In this document: in pieces, positions 1 through 8,765 of the stretch | How positions within the stretch are numbered: position 1 is the stretch's first letter | Layout: each line of letters starts with the position of its first letter | Source of the DNA: Thermoplasmata archaeon | GTDB taxonomy: Archaea; Thermoplasmatota; Thermoplasmata; Methanomassiliicoccales; Methanomethylophilaceae | Length of the DNA stretch: 64,000 bases | Direction of reading: 5' to 3' | NCBI GenBank assembly: GCA_015063225.1 | Contig: SUSU01000003.1 | Location: 39,822 to 103,821 of the forward strand | Notes under the pieces: generated by a model | The model's input: the letters and a program-made list of their open reading frames with translations, nothing else | What the model was told of the DNA's origin: nothing | The model's database searches: none | Translations under genes and position numbers: made by a program

Positions 1-73
1 GACAGGAGATTCACCATGGGGATGCTCGTCTGGTCCCCAGTCGGTTTTATAGGTAAGTTCCGATGGCGGCGCC

Positions 74-922
74 ATGGAGATCCTGCTGATCCGCTACGCC
101 GAGATCGGACTGAAGACGTCCCGTGTGAGGTCGCGTTTCGAGAACCGCATGAAGGACAACCTCATCCAGATGTTCGCGGCGGACGGCGTCGAGGCGCTGG
201 TAGAGAAGGGCGAGGCCCGTTTCTACGTCACCGCCTCGGATCTGGATGCGGCGATCGCCAGCGCGCGCAAGGTATTCGGCGTCGCCTCCATTTCCGTCGC
301 GGAGACCTGCGACCCCGACATGGAGAGCATCTGCGCATGCGCCGCCGAGTACTCCAAGAGCAGGATGGTTAAAGGCAAGAGTTATGCCGTCAAGGCCCGC
401 CGTGCCGGGAACCAGAACTTCACCAGTATGGAGGTCGGCCGTTCGGTCGGGGACGCCATATGGAACGCGAACCTCGACAAGGACCCCAAGGTGGACCTCA
501 CCAATCCCGACATCCTGTTCTACGTGGAGGTCCGCCCCAGGCAGGCCTACATCTTCCAGAGCTACATCGAATGCCATGCCGGGCTCCCGCTCGGAACCCA
601 GGGCCGTGTCCTCGCTTATGTGGACGACGACCGCGGGATACTCAGTGCCTGGCTCATGATGAAGAGGGGGTGCAGGGTCTACGTCCGCGGGAGCGCGGAC
701 GTCTCTGTTCTGAAGGCTTACGACCCCTTCCTGAAGGTCCTCTCCGAGGGCGACAAGGCATACAAGAACCTCGGGTACGTCCTCGGCCTTTCCGTCGACG
801 ACATCCCCGGTTTCGACCAGTCCGCATACGACCTCCCGGTCTTCTTCCCGACCGTGGGCATGACCGACGAGGAGGTCGCGGAGAAGATGGCCGAGATCCG
901 TTCCGAGGCTGGACTCAGCTGA
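74..922 (+). CDS. ThiI-like THUMP protein with degenerate PP-loop
   Basis: The layout is that of tRNA 4-thiouridine synthetase ThiI: an N-terminal ferredoxin-like domain (residues about 1-60), a THUMP RNA-binding domain (about 60-165), then the linker GTQGRVL that leads into the ATP pyrophosphatase domain. In ThiI the next segment is the ATP loop SGGxDS; here it reads YVDDDRGILSAW before the conserved MMKRG. The protein is 282 residues against about 390-480 for ThiI, and the rest of the catalytic domain is shortened, although the late LPVFFPTVGM stretch is still recognisable. tRNA binding is likely; classical adenylation looks lost. The ATG at 74 is the first start in frame. The 3' end overlaps the convergent MATE gene by 8 bases. 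Family placement is fairly sure, function is not. Confidence 0.75.
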   Translation: MEILLIRYAEIGLKTSRVRSRFENRMKDNLIQMFAADGVEALVEKGEARFYVTASDLDAAIASARKVFGVASISVAETCDPDMESICACAAEYSKSRMVKGKSYAVKARRAGNQNFTSMEVGRSVGDAIWNANLDKDPKVDLTNPDILFYVEVRPRQAYIFQSYIECHAGLPLGTQGRVLAYVDDDRGILSAWLMMKRGCRVYVRGSADVSVLKAYDPFLKVLSEGDKAYKNLGYVLGLSVDDIPGFDQSAYDLPVFFPTVGMTDEEVAEKMAEIRSEAGLS

Positions 923-2276
923 GCTGTCTGTGGGCTTTCCTCATCATCCTCGTTCCCCTCACCGCGAGTCCCACCATCAGCGCCGCGCCGATGTATTCGC
1001 AGACCACCAGCGACCAGTAGATCGCATCGAGGGATACGGTGCACGCCCATACGAGGGCGATGACGATCAGGAAGTTCCTGATGAACGAGCTCATCATCGA
1101 CTGCTGCGCGCGCCTCATGGACTGCAGCATGGAGGATGCGACGTCGATAGCACCCATGCAGGGTACGATGAGCATGTAGATGCGCATGACGTGGACGAAC
1201 TCCTCCCTGTACTCCGACATCCCGCTGGAGTAGGTGAAGGGGAGCATCGCCACGTCAGCGAAGACGAACAGCACGGCGGCCAGGGCGGTCATGGACACCA
1301 GCGTCCATTTCATCGCCATCCCGAACGCGGATTCCGATTTCGAGGTCAGCCCCATGGCTATGGCGGCTGCGCTGATGGGTACGAGTGCGGAACCGAGGGA
1401 CATCGAGATGCTCTGGGCGAGGGTGACGAAGTTCCAGGGGATGTTGTAGAACATGGCCGCCTCGGTGCCCCCGCACTCCACCACGAATATCCTCTGGACC
1501 ATGGACATTATCGAGACGATGAAGATCTCGAACGCGCGGGGTATCCCGACGCCGAGGATGTAAGATATCTCGTCGCGCTTGGGGCGGTATCCTCCGAAGG
1601 AGAGGCCTACCACGGTTCTCCCGGCGAAGTACCAATATAATCCGAGGGCGGCACCCGTCCCCATCCCGATGACGGTCGCAATCGCAGCGCCGGTGAGGCC
1701 CATGTCCAGTCCGTAGATGAACAGGGGGTCGAGGGCCATGTGGGTCAGGGCGGCGACGATGAGGACGTAGGTGGACCTTTTCGCGGCGCCCTCGCCGCGG
1801 AGCATCCCCGCGACGGTCCCGTTCAGGACGACGAGCACGGCGCCGAGGATCATCGGGGTGATGTACTCGTGGCATTCCTCGCGGATGTCGGTGACGCCCA
1901 TCATGTCGACGATGGGGTCGATAAGGAGCAGGAGGATCACTGTGGTAACAAGAGCCAGCACCACGGAAATCACGATGGTCTGAGAGGCGAGGCTGTCCGC
2001 CTTGTCCTTGTCGCCGGTGCCGAGCCTCGTGGCTATGGCGGCGGCCGCACCCACGCCGATGCCGGTGCCGAGACCGGACGCTATCCAGGCCATGGGGGAG
2101 ATGGACGCCACCGCGGAGGTGCAGGCCGAACCCAGTCCGGAGCACCAGGAAAGGTCCATGAACGTGTTGAGCTGGATTATGAGATAGCTGACGATCAGCG
2201 GTCCCGCCATCGATAGGAGGGCCTTGCGGGGGTCCCCGAGCATCGTTTCGAGATCCTTACCGGATGACGACGACAA
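915..2276 (-). CDS. MATE family efflux transporter
   Basis: A 453-residue membrane protein of the multidrug and toxin extrusion (NorM/DinF-like) family, which exports cationic or other compounds in exchange for Na+ or H+. About twelve hydrophobic segments are visible in two similar halves, and the N-terminal half has the family-like run DPRKALLSMAGPLIVSYLIIQ. The start is TTG at 2276; a strong GGAGG lies 5 bases upstream of it, while the next in-frame ATG (2243) has no such site and would cut into the conserved start. It is transcribed alone, downstream of the L15e terminator. The substrate cannot be told from sequence. Confidence 0.85.
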   Translation of the reverse strand: MSSSSGKDLETMLGDPRKALLSMAGPLIVSYLIIQLNTFMDLSWCSGLGSACTSAVASISPMAWIASGLGTGIGVGAAAAIATRLGTGDKDKADSLASQTIVISVVLALVTTVILLLLIDPIVDMMGVTDIREECHEYITPMILGAVLVVLNGTVAGMLRGEGAAKRSTYVLIVAALTHMALDPLFIYGLDMGLTGAAIATVIGMGTGAALGLYWYFAGRTVVGLSFGGYRPKRDEISYILGVGIPRAFEIFIVSIMSMVQRIFVVECGGTEAAMFYNIPWNFVTLAQSISMSLGSALVPISAAAIAMGLTSKSESAFGMAMKWTLVSMTALAAVLFVFADVAMLPFTYSSGMSEYREEFVHVMRIYMLIVPCMGAIDVASSMLQSMRRAQQSMMSSFIRNFLIVIALVWACTVSLDAIYWSLVVCEYIGAALMVGLAVRGTRMMRKAHRQLS

Positions 2277-2299
2277 TGTTCCCTCCCCCTCGACTTAAT

Positions 2300-2334
2300 A
2301 ATAATAAAAAAGGACCGGCACCCGGAGGTGCCGG
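2300..2334 (-). terminator. Intrinsic-type terminator after L15e
   Basis: An 8-bp GC-rich hairpin (CCGGCACC at 2315-2322 with GGTGCCGG at 2327-2334, 4-base loop) is followed on the minus strand by a run of T (2310-2300). It sits between the L15e stop and the MATE start, so it should end the L15e transcript. Confidence 0.75.
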
Positions 2335-2354
2335 AAGTTGTTTGGTTACTGCGA

Positions 2355-2978
2355 TCACTTGGACCTGTTGCCGTTGGCGGCAGCGGAGGGCCTGGCCTTC
2401 TCGGCTCCGTGTCCCTTCACGTTGAGGCCGCGTCCCTTCTTTCCGGCAGCGGTCTTTCCGCGGTAGACGCGGTTCTTCTGGTTGCCCTGGGCAATCCAGG
2501 AGATCTTGGGGTCAGCAAGGATGACGGGGCTTGCGGGGTCGACGAGGATGACCTCGTACCACTCGTTCTGACCGTCTGCTCCGACCCAATAGGAGTTCAG
2601 GACCTCGAGGTTCTGGAAGCGCTTCTGGGTCCTCTCCTCGGCCATGCGCTGGAGGCTCTTGCCGACGATCATCTGCTCCTCGGCCTTCCTCTTGGCGCGG
2701 CGGCCGGCGTTGATCCTTCTCTTGCGGAAGGAACCGCGGCGGACCTTAGCCCTGACGACGACGTATCCCTGTTTGGCCTTGTAGCCGACGGCGCGGGCGC
2801 GGTCGAGCCTGGTGGGGTGCTCGACGCGGAGGAAGTTCTCCTCCTTGCGCCACTGGATGCGGCGTTCGTAGTTCAGCGCTTTGACGTAAGTGTTGTCGGC
2901 GTCTGCCCAGGCCTCGGCGATGTACTTGTACATGCTCTTGCCCTGAGGCGCCTTCTTTTCGGTAGATTCATCTGCCAT
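2355..2978 (-). CDS. rpl15e: Large ribosomal subunit protein L15e
   Basis: L15e, a protein of the archaeal and eukaryotic large subunit that binds 23S rRNA. The whole length matches the family: N-terminal MYKYIAEAW, the basic core GSFRKRRINAGRRAKRK, and a C-terminal tail rich in Lys, Arg and Gly. At 207 residues it is slightly longer than many archaeal homologues because of an N-terminal extension (ADESTEKKAPQGK) and a C-terminal one. I chose ATG at 2978 because a GGTGA ribosome-binding site lies 5 bases before it; the upstream GTG at 2987 is part of that site. A TATA-like TTATAG near 3024-3029 should drive it. It is single-gene, between polB and its own terminator. Confidence 0.95.
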   Translation of the reverse strand: MADESTEKKAPQGKSMYKYIAEAWADADNTYVKALNYERRIQWRKEENFLRVEHPTRLDRARAVGYKAKQGYVVVRAKVRRGSFRKRRINAGRRAKRKAEEQMIVGKSLQRMAEERTQKRFQNLEVLNSYWVGADGQNEWYEVILVDPASPVILADPKISWIAQGNQKNRVYRGKTAAGKKGRGLNVKGHGAEKARPSAAANGNRSK

Positions 2979-3095
2979 TGTAATCACCTTCGGATTCGCC
3001 CTTACGGGTACAGCTCCGTCTGCTACCTATAACGGGTATCAGCGGAGTTGCGATATTCTCCCCCTATAAATAATATGTCGGGGGACCCCCTGTTT

Positions 3096-5498
3096 TCAGA
3101 AGAAGTCGTCCAGGGAGACGTTCTTCGCGGAGGTGTCGGAGGCGCCGGGCTTCTGCTTGCCCTTCTTCTTTCCTTTGGAGGAGTATGCGCCGCCGAAGAG
3201 GGTCTGCTGCTGCGATCCCTTGAGCAGGTCGTCCTCGGACCATCCGTAGACCTCGGTCACCCTCGCGGCCATCTGTGCCAGGCGTTTGGCGTAGTAGTAC
3301 CAGTCGGGGGTGTGTTCGAACTTCGTCCCGCTGATGAACGGCTCCACCACCTGGGGGGCGGTGGACGCGTCGGTGACGATCCACGACACCTTCATGCCGG
3401 GGATGAAATCGTATCCCATGGCGATGAGCTTCTTGGCGCACTGCACGTTGGCCATGCGGTCGGGGTTCTCGTAGGCGTCGAGTCCGGCGCAGGAACGGGA
3501 GATGACGAGGTCCGCGGGGTCCACCTCGGCGTTGAGCACGCTGCGGATGGTGGTCCTCACGAGGTCCAGGGCACCCTCCTCGTCCTCGTCTAGGATCTTC
3601 TCGAAGAGCTCCATGAGGAGGCGGGACTGGAGATCGAAGGAATCCGACCTGCGGATCTCGTACCCCCTCACCAGTAGCTCCTCCTGGGGTTCGGGCCATA
3701 CGATGCGGCCGACGTACCTCTTCTTCACCCCGTGGGAGAACAGGGGTTCGAGGAGCTTCTCGAACTCCAGGACCTTAGCGCCGCGGGAGAACCTCGCGGC
3801 CTGTTCCTTCCCGAACTTCACGGCGCTGTCGATGTCGTGGTACGGGGAGAGGACGAAGACGGAATCGGTGTCGCCGTAGATGACGGGGAACCCGTCGTCC
3901 TCCAGCTGGGAGATGATGCCCTTGATGTTGTTGCGGGCGAAGGCGGTGATCGATGCGCCTATGCTCTTGTCGGTGAAACGGTAGAAGGAGGAGGCGAACA
4001 CGCCGTAGAAGGTGTTCATGACCACCTTCACGGCCGCCTGGAGGCCGTCGTAGTAGGCGTGCTCCTCGGGGGTCTTCGCGGCTTTCATCTTCTTCTTGAT
4101 ATCGTCTCTCTGCTCCATCAGGTTGGTGAGGATGGTGGGGAGGAGCCCCTTCTTCCTCTCGGGGGACATGTACCTCGCCCCGGAGGGCGCCACGATCTCA
4201 CCGTCGTCGCAGAGTGTGGTGAAGCAGACGTTGTTGGCGATCATCATCGAGGGGTACATGGACTTGAAGTCGAGGACGGCTACCCAATGGTAGAGACCGG
4301 GTTTCATCACGTGGACGTAACCCCCCTCGATCTGGTCGTCGCGCGCTCCCCTCCTCCCATTCATGGGGACGGCCGCGCCGCTGCGGTCGGCGGCCCTGAT
4401 GAGCAGGGAATCCGCCAGCGTGGAGGTGCCGGACACGAGGACGTCCTCGGTCGGGAGCTTCGATACGGCCGCCAGGTCGAGGCCCTTGCGGACGGTGCCG
4501 ATGGACAGCAGGATCCTAAGAGCCAGACTGGCGTCCTGAGTACAATATTTGAGGACCTTGTCGCGGTCCTCGAGCCACGCCTCGTCGATGTGCCTCGAGT
4601 CCACGTCGAGCTTCTGTTCCCCGAGCACGAGGGTGGACACGGCGTTGAGGGTCTCCTGTTTCGGGCGGAGCTCCCTCTTGGCGGCCCACCACGCGTCGGT
4701 GATGAGCCTGCCCTTGATTCTCCAGAAACGTTCGGAGAACAGCTTCGGTTCCCCTCCGTCGCGTCCCCACGACATGGCGCCCTTGACCCTGAGGAACTCG
4801 GCCCTCTCGCGGATCTTGCGGATGTCGTAGTTGTCGATGTTGTATCCCGTGATGACGTCTGGGTCCTCTTCGCGGATGACCTCGGCGAAACGGGTGAGGA
4901 TGTTGGCCTCCTCCCCCCAGATGGGGGTCTGTTCGGTGATGACTCCCGCTTCCTCGGTGACCGTGCAGATGCAGTAGATGTGCTGGTCCTCTATGCTGTT
5001 CTCGATGTCGAACGAGAGGTATTTCAGACCGGGGTCGAAGGGCTCGATGTTCTCGAAGGACTCCATCCTCACGGTGAGGGCGGTACGGTAGCCCATGTCC
5101 TCCTCCTGTCCGGTGACGCGGATGCAGGAACCCATGTCGGTGTCGTAGATGTAGCGGTCGGGGTACTGTATGTCGCCGGCGAGGATCTTGTACCTCTCGC
5201 CGTACCTGCGGCGGTAGGTGGACATCTCCCACGGGTTCTTCAGCTCCACCTTGATGGTGTCGTGGTCGCTGCCGCGGTAGAACAGCGTCCTGTGCTCGAC
5301 GGAGGTGATATGGCCGTCCTTCGCCAGGAAATCGTCCGTCCCGGGTTTGGGGTCGAGGATGTAGAAGTATGTGCGGAACCCGAAGACGGTGACGACTATG
5401 GACTTCCTGTCGCGGGTCTTCCCGAACAGCTCGATGTACGCCTCGTCGTCCTTGGTGGCCCATGAGGCGCTGAGTATCCTGACGTCCCAAGTCCCCAT
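3096..5498 (-). CDS. polB: Family B DNA polymerase
   Basis: Replicative/repair DNA polymerase with proofreading. The 3'-5' exonuclease motifs are visible: Exo I SFDIE (about residue 165), Exo II GYNIDNYD (about 220), Exo III YCTQDA (about 320). Polymerase motifs follow: A DFKSMYPS (about 410), B KVVMNTFYG (about 495), C YGDTDS (about 545). The C-terminus carries two PCNA-binding-like peptides, QQQTLFGG and the terminal NVSLDDFF. The ATG at 5498 has GTGAGG 6-7 bases upstream; a GTG at 5510 overlaps the ychF stop as GTGA and would add 4 residues. All catalytic Asp/Glu residues are present. It is probably cotranscribed with ychF. Identification is secure; the start is a choice between two close sites. 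Confidence 0.95.
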   Translation of the reverse strand: MGTWDVRILSASWATKDDEAYIELFGKTRDRKSIVVTVFGFRTYFYILDPKPGTDDFLAKDGHITSVEHRTLFYRGSDHDTIKVELKNPWEMSTYRRRYGERYKILAGDIQYPDRYIYDTDMGSCIRVTGQEEDMGYRTALTVRMESFENIEPFDPGLKYLSFDIENSIEDQHIYCICTVTEEAGVITEQTPIWGEEANILTRFAEVIREEDPDVITGYNIDNYDIRKIRERAEFLRVKGAMSWGRDGGEPKLFSERFWRIKGRLITDAWWAAKRELRPKQETLNAVSTLVLGEQKLDVDSRHIDEAWLEDRDKVLKYCTQDASLALRILLSIGTVRKGLDLAAVSKLPTEDVLVSGTSTLADSLLIRAADRSGAAVPMNGRRGARDDQIEGGYVHVMKPGLYHWVAVLDFKSMYPSMMIANNVCFTTLCDDGEIVAPSGARYMSPERKKGLLPTILTNLMEQRDDIKKKMKAAKTPEEHAYYDGLQAAVKVVMNTFYGVFASSFYRFTDKSIGASITAFARNNIKGIISQLEDDGFPVIYGDTDSVFVLSPYHDIDSAVKFGKEQAARFSRGAKVLEFEKLLEPLFSHGVKKRYVGRIVWPEPQEELLVRGYEIRRSDSFDLQSRLLMELFEKILDEDEEGALDLVRTTIRSVLNAEVDPADLVISRSCAGLDAYENPDRMANVQCAKKLIAMGYDFIPGMKVSWIVTDASTAPQVVEPFISGTKFEHTPDWYYYAKRLAQMAARVTEVYGWSEDDLLKGSQQQTLFGGAYSSKGKKKGKQKPGASDTSAKNVSLDDFF

Positions 5499-5506
5499 CT
5501 GTACCC

Positions 5507-6694
5507 TCACTTGTTGGCGACGATGCGGATGATGTCCCCCGGCTCGAGGACGTAATCGGCCCCGACGGTGCGGTGGGTGCGGCAGTTGACCGCTCTGATG
5601 AACTTGTCACCGAGGTCGGTATGGATGCGGTACGCGAGGTCCTTGGCGGTGCTGCCCCTGGGGACCAGGTGGCAGTCGGGGAGCACGCGGCCGAAGTGGT
5701 CGCAGAGCTTGTTCTCGTCCTCGACGGGGTAGACGGGGATGTAGTCGAGGGTCTTGTACACGGCATCCTCGAGGCATTTCTGTATGCCGGTGCCGCCGAA
5801 CTTCTTCATGTTCGCGGCCATGTAATCCATGGCCTTCTGCTGGGCGGCGTTGAGCTTGCCGGGGTCGTTGAGCGTGAAGTGGTCGTCCCCGGGGACGTAG
5901 GCGATGAGTCCCGCCTTCTCCGCCTTGCGGAGGGCGAGCTCGGTCTCGGCCATGGTGGGGACGGCGACCTCACCCTGTTCGGAGAGCTTTTTGAGATTCT
6001 CCTCGGAGGCGATGTCGGCCTTGTTCATGGCGATGATCATGGGTTTCGCGATCTTCCTGATCTCGGTCATCAGGGCGAGGAGGGAGTCGTCGTCCCACTG
6101 GGTGGGGTCGGCGGGCAGGGGGGCCTTCTCGAGGGCCGCCTTGATCTGTCCCTCGGTGACCTTCAGTCCGGCAAGCCTCTCGGCGAGCACGGTCTCGGGT
6201 TTGCTCCCGTTCATGCGGGCCTGCCTGGCGATCTTGCCGAGGCCGTCCTTGACTATCTCGCGCATCCACATGTCGATCTCGCGGCGGAGGAAGACGACGT
6301 CCTCGAGGGGGTCGAACTCCCCGGTCTTCCCGGGGATGCCCTCGATGTTAGTCCCTCCGGAGGCATCGACGACGTTGACGAGCGCGTCGGCCTGCCTGAG
6401 GTCGTCCAGGAACTTGTTCCCCAATCCTTTTCCCTGCCAAGCGTCGGGCACAAGGCCGGCGACGTCGAGGAGCTCGACGGGAATCATGCGCGTGCCGTCG
6501 ATGCACAGGGAGTTGTGGGGGTTGCATGTGACACCGAGCTGTTTGCAGGGGCAGGGGAAACGGACGTATCCCACTCCCTTGTTCGGTTCGATGGTGGTGA
6601 AGGGATAGTTCGCTATCTCGACAGGGGCCATGGTGGCCGCTCCGAACATCGTCGATTTCCCTACGTTTGGTTTTCCCACGATACCAATCTGCAT
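5507..6694 (-). CDS. ychF: YchF/OLA1-family P-loop NTPase
   Basis: Obg-related P-loop NTPase that binds ATP or GTP and associates with ribosomes. The P-loop GKPNVGKST is at about residues 7-15, the G3 region is DVAGLVPDA, the G4-like motif is NKAD, and a C-terminal TGS domain ends in LEPGDIIRIVANK. The length (395 residues) is normal for the archaeal form. I start at ATG 6694: a TTG lies 27 bases upstream, but a TATA box (CCTATAATTC, about 6724-6733) places the transcript start near 6702, so the mRNA should be almost leaderless. It precedes polB and overlaps its alternative GTG start. Confidence 0.93.
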   Translation of the reverse strand: MQIGIVGKPNVGKSTMFGAATMAPVEIANYPFTTIEPNKGVGYVRFPCPCKQLGVTCNPHNSLCIDGTRMIPVELLDVAGLVPDAWQGKGLGNKFLDDLRQADALVNVVDASGGTNIEGIPGKTGEFDPLEDVVFLRREIDMWMREIVKDGLGKIARQARMNGSKPETVLAERLAGLKVTEGQIKAALEKAPLPADPTQWDDDSLLALMTEIRKIAKPMIIAMNKADIASEENLKKLSEQGEVAVPTMAETELALRKAEKAGLIAYVPGDDHFTLNDPGKLNAAQQKAMDYMAANMKKFGGTGIQKCLEDAVYKTLDYIPVYPVEDENKLCDHFGRVLPDCHLVPRGSTAKDLAYRIHTDLGDKFIRAVNCRTHRTVGADYVLEPGDIIRIVANK

Positions 6695-6725
6695 TCCAAT
6701 CGATTCGGGGAAGCCCTTCAAGGAA

Positions 6726-7529
6726 TTATAGGTTGGCTCGGAGGGAGCGGAGGCGGAAGACGGCGTCGGCGATTTCGGCTATCTCCACGGGCCTCAGATG
6801 CTCGATCCTCTCGTCCCCGTAGGGGATATCCGTACCCTTCGGGATCATCCCCGCGTTCTTCAGCGCGGTGGAGATCTTCTTCCTGCGCTGACTGAAACAG
6901 ACCTCCACCACCTTGAAGAAGGTGGGCTCGTCCTCGACGGTGAACGGGGCGGGCCGGGGGGTGATGGAAACGAGGCAGGAATCCACCTTCGGTTGGGGCT
7001 TGAACGCGGATGCTGGCACGTGCTCGAGGATCTCGCATTCGGCACGGTAGAACAGGTTGACGGTGAGGCGGGAGTAGTCGGGGCTGCCGACGTCCGCGAC
7101 CATGCGGTCGCCGAACTCCTGCTGCACCATCACGACCCCTTTCTTGAAGGGGTACTCGAGGAGTTTGAAGATGATGGGGGTGGAGACGCTGTACGGGAGG
7201 TTGCTCACGAACCTGTCGAACTCCGGGAACGGGACCTTGACGGCATCGCCGCGGATGAGGGTGAGACGGTCCCCGTACTCCCCCTCGATGTAATCGGCGA
7301 GGGTCTCGTCGAGCTCGATGCAGGTGAGGGTGCCCTCGGTCTCCAGAAGGCGCTTCGTGAGGACGCCGAGCCCGGGGCCGACCTCGAGGACGCGGTCTCC
7401 CTTCTCGATCTCAGCGTACTTTATGTGGCGGTCCGCGACCCTGCCGTCGGTGAGGAAGTTTTGACCGCGGCTCTTGCGGGGCACTATTCCGGTCTCGGCC
7501 ATCAGACGGCCGGTCTCGCCTTTGCTCAT
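6726..7529 (-). CDS. ksgA: Small-subunit rRNA dimethyladenosine transferase
   Basis: KsgA/Dim1 methylates two adjacent adenines in the 3'-terminal hairpin of 16S rRNA using S-adenosylmethionine. Seen: N-terminal KSRGQNFL, SAM motif I LEVGPGLGVLTKRL (about residues 47-60), acidic motif CIELDE, and catalytic motif IV NLPYSVST (about 114-121). The 267-residue length is typical. Its ATG overlaps the stop of the upstream DUF655 gene by one base (TGATG), implying translational coupling. It is the last gene of the eight-gene run that begins at aIF1A. Confidence 0.95.
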   Translation of the reverse strand: MSKGETGRLMAETGIVPRKSRGQNFLTDGRVADRHIKYAEIEKGDRVLEVGPGLGVLTKRLLETEGTLTCIELDETLADYIEGEYGDRLTLIRGDAVKVPFPEFDRFVSNLPYSVSTPIIFKLLEYPFKKGVVMVQQEFGDRMVADVGSPDYSRLTVNLFYRAECEILEHVPASAFKPQPKVDSCLVSITPRPAPFTVEDEPTFFKVVEVCFSQRRKKISTALKNAGMIPKGTDIPYGDERIEHLRPVEIAEIADAVFRLRSLRANL

Positions 7530-8095
7530 CAGGATCTGCGCGGGGCTTCCCTGGGGACGAACAGGAAGTGCTTGTGGTCGCTGCTGGAGATTTCGTCGAT
7601 GATGCGCTTGACGATGTAGGACTCGGGCTGCTTGAGGGCGGGGACGCGCTCGGCGAGGTCCTGGAAGGAGGTGAAGAATCCCTTCTTCCTCTCGTCGAGG
7701 ATGGCGAGCATGGTCTTCTTGCCCAGTCCGGGAAGCTCCTCGAGGGCATGCTTCTTGAGGCTGAGGGCCTCGGACTCGTTGTAGAACCTGAGGTACTTCT
7801 GCTCGTTGGCCTTGACGATGGTGGCGATGGCGTACTCGAGTTCGCCCTGCGCGGTGGCGGAGAGCTCCTCGAACTTGATCCTGCGCTTCACGTGGTCGAT
7901 GACCGTCCTCCTGGAGGTCTCGGCACCGATGTAGATGCGGTCTTCGAATTGGATGACGGCCTTGGGCTTGGCGACGAGCTCGAAAAGCCTGAACTCGGAT
8001 TCGCCGATGGCGTAGACGATGGGTTCCACCCTCGGGCCCCTCGCTCCGGCGGGGCCGTTCGGCAGATAATCTAGAACGTAAACGTACTCTTCCAT
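7529..8095 (-). CDS. DUF655 family RNA-associated protein
   Basis: Archaeal DUF655 protein of 188 residues. The N-terminal half is OB-like (EEYVYVLDYLPNG), and the C-terminal half has a helix-hairpin-helix segment, LEELPGLGKKTMLAIL (about residues 118-133), a type used for non-specific nucleic acid binding. The exact role is unknown. The recurring archaeal order L21e-RpoF-DUF655-KsgA suggests a part in ribosome biogenesis or in coupling transcription to rRNA maturation. Start ATG at 8095 lies 13 bases after the rpoF stop, and its stop is coupled to the ksgA start. Confidence 0.88.
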   Translation of the reverse strand: MEEYVYVLDYLPNGPAGARGPRVEPIVYAIGESEFRLFELVAKPKAVIQFEDRIYIGAETSRRTVIDHVKRRIKFEELSATAQGELEYAIATIVKANEQKYLRFYNESEALSLKKHALEELPGLGKKTMLAILDERKKGFFTSFQDLAERVPALKQPESYIVKRIIDEISSSDHKHFLFVPREAPRRS

Positions 8096-8108
8096 GGGGA
8101 AAGCCTCC

Positions 8109-8426
8109 TCAGTAGCTGCTGACTATGTCGAGGACGCTCTGTATCATGTCGCCGTCCAGGGTGATCCTCTCCTTGGAGAAGATGGCGCGGACGTCGTTGG
8201 AGTACTTGGGGCGGAGGTCGGCGATCTTGTACGCGATCGCGGGGGTGACGAAGTCGAGCTCCTGGAGCTTCGCGACCATCTCGTCGACCTGTTCCTTGGA
8301 CAGGGGGCAGACGGCACCGGCGTGGGTCATCGCGCTCTTCTGGGAGGGAAGGAGTTCCCTCTTAGCGTTCTCTGCGGTAAGCAAGTCCCTAACCTCTGCA
8401 AGCGATACATACTGCGGTTCTGCCAT
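8109..8426 (-). CDS. rpoF: RNA polymerase subunit F (Rpb4)
   Basis: Archaeal Rpb4 homologue, which forms the stalk of RNA polymerase with RpoE. It matches over its 105 residues: N-terminal LAEVRDLL, a central segment LDFVTPAIAYKIADLRP, and C-terminal DGDMIQSVLDIV. ATG 8426 is preceded by GGGGTG; the GTG inside that site (8435) would be an implausible start. RpoE is not in the window. The gene lies between L21e and DUF655 in the information-processing operon. Confidence 0.92.
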   Translation of the reverse strand: MAEPQYVSLAEVRDLLTAENAKRELLPSQKSAMTHAGAVCPLSKEQVDEMVAKLQELDFVTPAIAYKIADLRPKYSNDVRAIFSKERITLDGDMIQSVLDIVSSY

Positions 8427-8466
8427 TATCTGCACCCCTGGTCAATGAATGTTATGGGAAACGGTT

Positions 8467-8760
8467 TCACTCGACGGCCTTGACAAGGTGCTCGGGGCGG
8501 GAGACAACAGTCTTGGGCTTGTTGCCGACCATGACCCTGACCTCGTAGGCGGTTCCCCTGGGGGCGATGACGACGCCGGTCAGTCCCTGGAAGCGGGAGT
8601 GAGGCATGCCCTTGTGAATGGAGGGGTCGATCTTGATGTTGACCTTTTCGCCGCTCTCGAAAGTCTGGAAGCCGCGGGTGATGGGGGAGAGTCCCCTGGC
8701 CCTGGGTTTCTTCTTGAGAACCTGGCGGGTTTTCGTCCTGAATCCTCTGGATCTCTGCAT
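8467..8760 (-). CDS. rpl21e: Large ribosomal subunit protein L21e
   Basis: L21e, a 97-residue basic protein of the archaeal/eukaryotic large subunit. It starts QRSRGFRTKTRQ and contains the family segment HKGMPHSRFQGLTG, with a short KOW-like beta-barrel. ATG 8760 is preceded by GAGGA within the end of pus10, whose stop (8766) is 5 bases upstream. Its place after pus10 and before rpoF fits the conserved archaeal cluster. Confidence 0.95.
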   Translation of the reverse strand: MQRSRGFRTKTRQVLKKKPRARGLSPITRGFQTFESGEKVNIKIDPSIHKGMPHSRFQGLTGVVIAPRGTAYEVRVMVGNKPKTVVSRPEHLVKAVE

Positions 8761-8765
8761 TGTTA

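Noticed and set aside
3732..5465. Long plus-strand frame opposite polB
   Set aside because: Shadow of the real gene; no domains and no start signal.
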